In this document: positions 58,656 through 64,000 of the stretch, one piece after another | Numbering within the stretch: position 1 is the first letter of the stretch | How the letters are laid out: every line of letters starts with the position of its first letter | NCBI GenBank assembly: GCA_030686995.1 | Contig: CM060685.1 | Location: 122,012,823 to 122,076,822 of the forward strand | Reading direction: 5' to 3' | DNA length: 64,000 bases | Source of the DNA: Artemisia argyi | Taxonomy: Eukaryota > Streptophyta > Magnoliopsida > Asterales > Asteraceae | Notes under the pieces: generated by a model | Told to the model about the DNA's origin: nothing | What the model saw: only the letters and a program-made list of their open reading frames with translations | The model's database searches: none | Made by a program: the position numbers and the translations under genes

Positions 58656-60610
58656 ATGCAGGGCAACCCAACAGAAGAGCTTAAAGATCATCTTATTGTG
58701 GATAGTGGTTGCTCTGGAAGTATGACAGGAGAAAAGGAGCTCTTGTCAGATTTTAAGGCTTATTTTGGAGGAAGAGTTGCATTTGGGAATGATCCTGATG
58801 GAGGGAGAATCACTGGCAAAGGAACCATTAAGGCAGGATCAATTGATTTTGACAATGTTAGATATGTGAAGGAGCTTTCAACCTTTTGTCAGTCTCTCAG
58901 ATCTGTGACAAGAAGTACCCTGTGTTGTTTCTTGACATAGAATGTCTTATTCTCTCCCCTGAGTTTAGATTAGAAGATGAAAACTTGGTGATGCTGAGAG
59001 CACCAAGAACAAATGATGTGTATAGCATAGACTTGAAGAATAGCAATTCTGCTGAAAGAGCAACATGCTTGATAGCAAGGGCAACAATGGAAGAAGCACA
59101 TCAATGGCATGTAAATTTCAAAAACATCAACAGGCTGGTCAAAAGAAATTTAGTTAGAGGTTTACCTTCTAAAATATTCAAACATGATCATTCATGCCTG
59201 GCTTGCAAGAAGGGTAAACAACACAAGGCTTCATGTAAAAAGGTTGAAGAAAGAACTATTAGGGAGCCTTTGGAATTGCTGCATATGGATCTGTTTGGAC
59301 CTGTTTCAGTTGTTAGTTTAAACAAGAAGAAATACTGTTTAGTTATAACAGATGATTGTAGCAGATTTAGCTGGGTCTTTTTCTTGGGATTCAAAGATGA
59401 AAATTTTGATGCTATTCATGATCTTATAATAGCACTTGAAAATCAGTTAAGACTCAAGGTTAGAGATATTAGATATGATAATGGGACTGAATTCAAGAAT
59501 CAGCTTATGGATGAATTTTGTGCCAAGAAAGGAATTAAGAGAGAGTTCAGTATTGCCAGAACTCCTCAGCAGAATGGAGTTGCAGAAAGAAAGAATAGAA
59601 CTTTGATAGAAGCAGCAAGGAGAATGCTTGCAGACTCCCAATTACCAGTTCCATTTTGGGCTGAAGCTGTAAGTGCTGCTTGTTATGTGTTAAATAGAGT
59701 ATCAGTGACAAAACCTCAGATGAAGACACCTTATGAGTTACTCATGGGAAAGAAACCAAACATTAAGTTCATGAAACCTTTTGGATGTCCCCTGACTATC
59801 TTGAACATTGCTGATAATTTGGGAAAACTTGATGGTAAGTCAGATGAAGGATACTTATTGGGTTATTGTACTAGTAGCAAAGGATTCAGAGTGTACAACA
59901 GGGCTACCAAGAAGGTTCAAGAATGTCTTCATGTTGAATTTCTAGAAGAAAAAGAGAATAAAAAGGGTAAAGGTCCTGATTGGATGTTTGATCTTGATTT
60001 AATGGCCTCATCCATGAACTATGTACCTGTAAGGGAAGAAAATCAAGTTGTTCACAATGAAGTGGAATCACAATACATTGTTCATGGTATTAATATAAGA
60101 TCTGAAGATGATTCTGATGAAGCACCCAGTGATGAGAAGAAAAGTACTGTTGCACCTCAAGGTACTGTTGATCCACAAAGTATTGTTCAACCAAAAACCA
60201 CAGTATCTGATGAAGACCAAGCTATCCAAGATGAACTAAATAGGATGCTTCTTCAAGAAACAATTGCTAAGTCCTATGAAGATGATCAAAGGAGAGCTTA
60301 TGAAGCAAAAAAGAAGAAGGCTAAAGGCACTGATATTACTTTGCCCCAAAGTACTGCTGATCTATTTGAAAGTACTTCTCAAGTCTTAGATACTTCAAAT
60401 TGGAAAAATGCTGATGACTTAACTGATCCAACCATGCGTGCCTTAGAAGATACTGATGATGAATTGGAAAAAGAAGGCATTTTCTCAGATTCCAATGAAG
60501 ACCTTGACTTCACAAATTTGGAAGATAATCTTGAAGTTTCACCAACTCCTACACTAAGAATTCATAAAGATCATCCTGTCAGTAAAATAATTGGACCTTC
60601 TACTTCATGA
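58656..60610 (+). pseudogene. Protease and integrase of element C
   Basis: The protease motif IVDSGCSGSMTG lies near 58695. A frameshift around 58880 follows. The integrase zinc module has lost part of its His region (HQWHVNFKN, where relatives have a longer WHxxLGH text), while CLACKKGK remains. The core keeps HMDLFG, RYDNGTEF and NGVAERKN. The linker after integrase has four AGTACT sites, and the frame ends at TGA 60608-60610, which fits a CGA to TGA change because the same frame continues beyond it. Confidence 0.85.
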
Positions 60611-61906
60611 GTACTCACAAGAACTAAAGCTAAGAATATGTCTCAACAACATACTTCTTTACTTAGCTTTATTTACAAGCAGAACAGGGTGAATCACAAG
60701 GATCAGCAATTGCGTTTATTTGCTTGCTTTCTGTCTCAAGAAGAACCTAAGACAATAAAACAAGCATTAGCCAAGGAGAGTTGGGTTGAAGCTATGCAAG
60801 AAGAACTCTTACAATTTAAACTTCAAGAAGTATGGGTATTATGTGATTTACCTGATGGTAAGAGACTAATTGGAACAAAATGGGTCTTTAGAGTTAAAAG
60901 AGATGAAAGAGGTAATGTTATCAAGAATAAAGCAAGGTTAGTAGCTCAAGGATATAGACAAGAAGAAGGGGTAGACTATGATGAAGTATTTGCTCCTGTG
61001 GCAAGGATTGAAGCCATAAGGCTGTTTTTGGCTTTTGCATCATATATGGGCTTTCCTGTATATCAGATGGATGTTAAAAGTGCTTTTCTATATGGCACTA
61101 TCACAGAGGAAGTATATGTTAAACAACCTCCTGGTTTTGAAGATCCTGCCCATCCAAACAAAGTCTACAAAGTTATTAAGGCTCTATATGGCCTTCATCA
61201 AGCTCCTAGAGCATGGTATGAAAGACTTTCCACTTTTTTATTGCAACATGGTTACAGGAGAGGTGCTATTGACAAGACCTTGTTTATCAAAAGAGACAAA
61301 AAGGATATCATGCTTGTCCAAGTGTATGTAGATGATATTATTTTTGGAGCTACAAAGCAGTCAATGGTGAAGGAATTTGAAGATCTTATGCAAAAAGAAT
61401 TCCAGATGAGCTCAATGGGTGAATTAACATTCTTTTTGGGGCTTCAAGTTCAACAATCAAGCAGTGGAATTTTTATAAGTCAAGATAAGTGTGTTGCAGA
61501 CATTCTTAAGAGATTCAACTTCACTACTGTCAAGCCAGCATCCACACCTGTTGATGCTAACAAACCTTTGGGAAAAGATGAAGATGGAGAAGATGTTGAT
61601 GTTGATGTCAAACTATACAGGTCTATGATTGGATGTCTAATGTACTTAACTGCATCTGGACCTGATATTACTTTTGCTGTTTGTTTATGTGCTAGACATC
61701 AAGTTCAACCCAAGGTTTCACATTTGAATGCTGTCAAAAGAATCTTTAGGTACATTAGGCAACAACCTAAGTTAGGATTGTGGTATCCTAGGGAGTCCCC
61801 TTTTCATCAAGAAGCTTTCTCAGACAGTGATTATGCTGGTGATAACTATGACAGAAGATCAACCACTGGAGGATGCCAATATCTTGGAAACAGATTAGTG
61901 TCTTGG
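60611..61906 (+). pseudogene. Reverse transcriptase and partial RNase H of element C
   Basis: Open from 60611 to the insertion point. The RT core has the [18 protein letters not shown] and YVDDIIFG blocks (YVDD at about 61325) and is intact. RNase H begins with SDSDYAGD and stops after LVSW at 61906, where a foreign LTR (TGTCACACCCC) starts, so the second half of RNase H is missing. No AGTACT sites occur in this domain. Confidence 0.9.
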
Positions 61907-64000
61907 TGTCACACCCCAAAAATCGGGTCCAGCGGAAGCATACATGTAGCTGGGGTGTAACTCAATTGGTATTACAACACAAGTTCAAAACTGGTTTTCA
62001 CTTCAATCATTTAGAATCATTTAACCAAAAGTATTGAATTTACATCGTTAAAATATAGTGCGGAAGTAGGCCCGTAAAATAGTTTAAAATGGTCCCCATG
62101 TGAATATCAGAGTCTTCTATGACCATGCCATGCCCTGCCAAAACCTCCAGTAGCGTGCCATTGCTTAAAACCTGAAAATACATGCTAAAGAGTGTCAACA
62201 CGAGGTTGGTGAGTTCATAAGTTTGTATTAAAACAATAGTGTTGTGAGTACAATAGAGAGTTTTGTGACCATTGTGTAACTCACAATGTCATAAAAGTAA
62301 AGTTTACCTTACAGTAAAATAAGGATTGTGGACCATGAGTAGAGTGTGTGATCATTACAACAAATATAATATCACATAGAAAAATAGTCTATTACGCTAG
62401 CGCTAAGTTCATGCAACCGAAGCTATAACAGTGTGCATGCTCTAGAAGCATGTTAAATATAAAGGCCCGGCAAGTGTTTATCCCGATACACTTGTAATTC
62501 GACATGTTATACGTTCGCATTTGCCTATCCGGTCAAACCGAACGGGGGAGTCACCACCAATAGATCTATTTATAACATTCGCGCTTCCCAGCAGGAATTG
62601 ACGGTTCATGAGTTTGGGCATAGTGGGATTCAAGGGCTTAGGCTAGTCCGCGTAATAGTTTAAATAAAGCATAAGTTTCAGTATGGTCCATAAAAGTGTT
62701 TGCATAAAAGCAACAGTTCATAAAGTGTGTTGCATAAAAGCAAGAGTTCATAAAGTGTGTTGCATAAGAGCAAGAGTTCATAAAGTGTGTTGCATAAAAG
62801 CAATAGTTCATAAAGTGTGTTGCATAAAAGCAAGAGTTCATAAAGTGTGTTGCATGTTTATAAAACGCTTGTGTATGCAAGAAAATAATCAAGTATGCAA
62901 CCGATATACACATAGGTGCATTTGAATAATCAATCAAGCCTTCAAAGAAACAGTAGTGTTTAAGTAAACAATTGCGCATTCAAGCATTGAGTTTAGTAAA
63001 AAACGAGCATGTATTCTCCCCCAAAACAGTTATAAAAACAGGTACAAGTAGGGGGTATGAACTCACCTGGTGCGATAGCTATGATGACAAAAGTGGATAC
63101 ACTGAAATGAGGCACGATCTCTAATCGCAACCTAATATGAATGATAGTTTCTCATGTAAGAAATGAAATGATGCTACACATGCAAGTACGTATGTTATCG
63201 ATACCACTCGTTAGTTTTGAAATTAGTGTTTATCGTCAAAAATACATTTTTGACGTCTCGTTAAGTTAATAACCATTTTTCGTGTAAATACGTTGAAACG
63301 GTACTCCACGATCCTTGTTTGGTGTTCAATCGGCAAATATAAGGTTTTCGTCGCAAAATATAACATTTTCATTACTTGACAATATGCCCAAAATGGCCTC
63401 GCAAAACTAGTCGCGAAATATTGTACGTTAAGTGTTAATGGTCAAGCTCGGCGTTTTTGAAAACCTTGTAACAATATCTTGAAGTCGTGTCATTTAAGTT
63501 TTGGCTATATGGGTCTTGATCGATGAGAAAATTGACTCTCATTGTTGTTACTTGAAAGTATTATGTTCAACACTTAGAAAATTTCATTATAGCAAAAGCT
63601 GTCAAAATATATATAGTTTATCGGGTATATAGATGAGGTCGTAGTTTATTCGTTACGAGTCCAATGATCAAACGGCCAATTGATTTGAAAAGCTTGCTGG
63701 AAGATCTTGATTTCATAAAACTACGGCTCGGACTCAAACTGATCCGATCATAAAGAAAAAGAGCCGTGAAAGTGGTGTCTCGCAAAGACAGTTTACGTCA
63801 AAACTCTATTAGTGTACAAAGCTGATGGAAATATATATATATCGTCGGATTTCAAACACTTGTATCTTTTTCGTTATAAGCCCGTTTTCTATGTTCTTTA
63901 TATCCCCGCGAAGGTAATCAAGTATACTTTAGGTTTTTCAAGGTCTCGGATAGTCTAGATATCATTCAATCTCAGTTTTCCTAGCTTGAAAAATCGGGAC
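61907..64000. mobile_element. LTR of another retroelement, running out of the window
   Basis: Starts TGTCACACCCCAAAAATC, a typical LTR beginning, directly against the RNase H sequence of element C. CTTGG (61902-61906) would be one half of the target duplication; its partner lies outside. Over 2 kb follow without a coding domain, primer site or second LTR. The start and spacing suggest a long LTR, perhaps of a Ty3/gypsy element, but the class cannot be fixed here. Confidence 0.6.
62686..62855. repeat. 30-bp tandem repeat, about 5.5 copies
   Basis: The unit AGTTCATAAAGTGTGTTGCA plus TAAAAGCAAG repeats with few changes. Because 30 is a multiple of three, open frames appear on both strands; they are artefacts. 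There are no unique spacers, so it is not CRISPR-like. Confidence 0.9.

Larger units (their letters stand above)
55121..61906 (+). mobile_element. Copia element C, truncated by another insertion
   Basis: It contains, in order, a 5' LTR (left edge unresolved, ending near 55659), a primer-binding site, gag, a spacer with a second zinc knuckle, protease, integrase, and reverse transcriptase into RNase H. The sequence stops at 61906, where a different LTR begins. No 3' LTR is therefore in view, and the LTR length cannot be measured. Several frameshifts and one stop make it inactive. At least 21 AGTACT sites lie in the LTR, gag tail, spacer and post-integrase region. Confidence 0.85.

Noticed and set aside
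62638..62979. CRISPR-like or repeat-protein appearance of the 30-bp repeats
   Set aside because: Repeats are contiguous without unique spacers, the genome is plant nuclear, and the period of 30 creates artefactual open frames on both strands.
1..64000. tRNA or rRNA genes
   Set aside because: No cloverleaf with A and B boxes or rRNA core sequence was recognised by eye; a covariance-model scan would be decisive.

Overview
This is nuclear DNA from a flowering plant, read from an AT-rich, transposon-dense region. Two host genes are supported: an intron-rich gene for the chloroplast signal-recognition-particle receptor cpFtsY (minus strand, 11 exons, 24979-31100) and a single-exon C2-domain gene resembling BON1-associated protein (BAP2-like, 52674-53276). 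The large Copia (Ty1/copia, Sirevirus-like) elements carry extra 3' open reading frames of a kind I associate with Asteraceae genomes such as Tanacetum and Artemisia. The plant is therefore probably a composite, but this is recognition from memory, not a search.

Layout. 1-2100: a non-autonomous hAT element (202-1113), a tandem repeat and a CGTTTT-type minisatellite. 2110-20334: decayed Copia element A, with a leader full of TTACGC palindromes, gag, a coiled-coil spacer, a broken pol, a second TTACGC array, a long additional ORF split by a solo LTR, repeated polypurine tracts and a 3' LTR. 20335-24978: intergenic DNA with a 152-bp Mutator-like MITE, a GC-rich hAT-like MITE, and T45 and C32 tracts. 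24979-31100: cpFtsY, whose introns host three further insertions. 31101-33671: its 5' flank, with microsatellites and a tandem pair of Tourist-like MITEs. 33672-45293: complete Copia element B on the minus strand, with 1.12-kb LTRs about 98% alike and target duplication GAAAG. 46895-50346: a 3.45-kb foldback element built of minisatellite and palindrome arrays. 51.5-52.2 kb: an array of CCATGG-centred palindromes. 52674-53276: BAP2-like. 55.1-61906: Copia element C, cut off inside RNase H by another LTR element that starts at 61907 and leaves the window.

The most interesting theme is that each Copia element carries its own short palindromic motif in many copies: CTTACGCRTAAG in A, GGCGGAACCC...GGGTTCCGCC in B, AAAGTACTGCT in C. 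These lie in LTRs, upstream of TATA-like boxes and extra ORFs, and in variable stretches of coding sequence, while sparing the catalytic domains. Several non-autonomous elements here carry palindrome arrays too (AGATGCATCT, AATCCCATGGGATT, GAATATCAC...GTGATATTC). Element A also looks bimodular: palindrome array, ORF and polypurine tracts occur twice in the same order.

The host genes are independent of each other. cpFtsY docks cpSRP-bound light-harvesting proteins at the thylakoid. BAP-type C2 proteins bind membranes and restrain cell-death signalling. No rRNA, tRNA or CRISPR was recognised. All coordinates and motif counts were read by eye.
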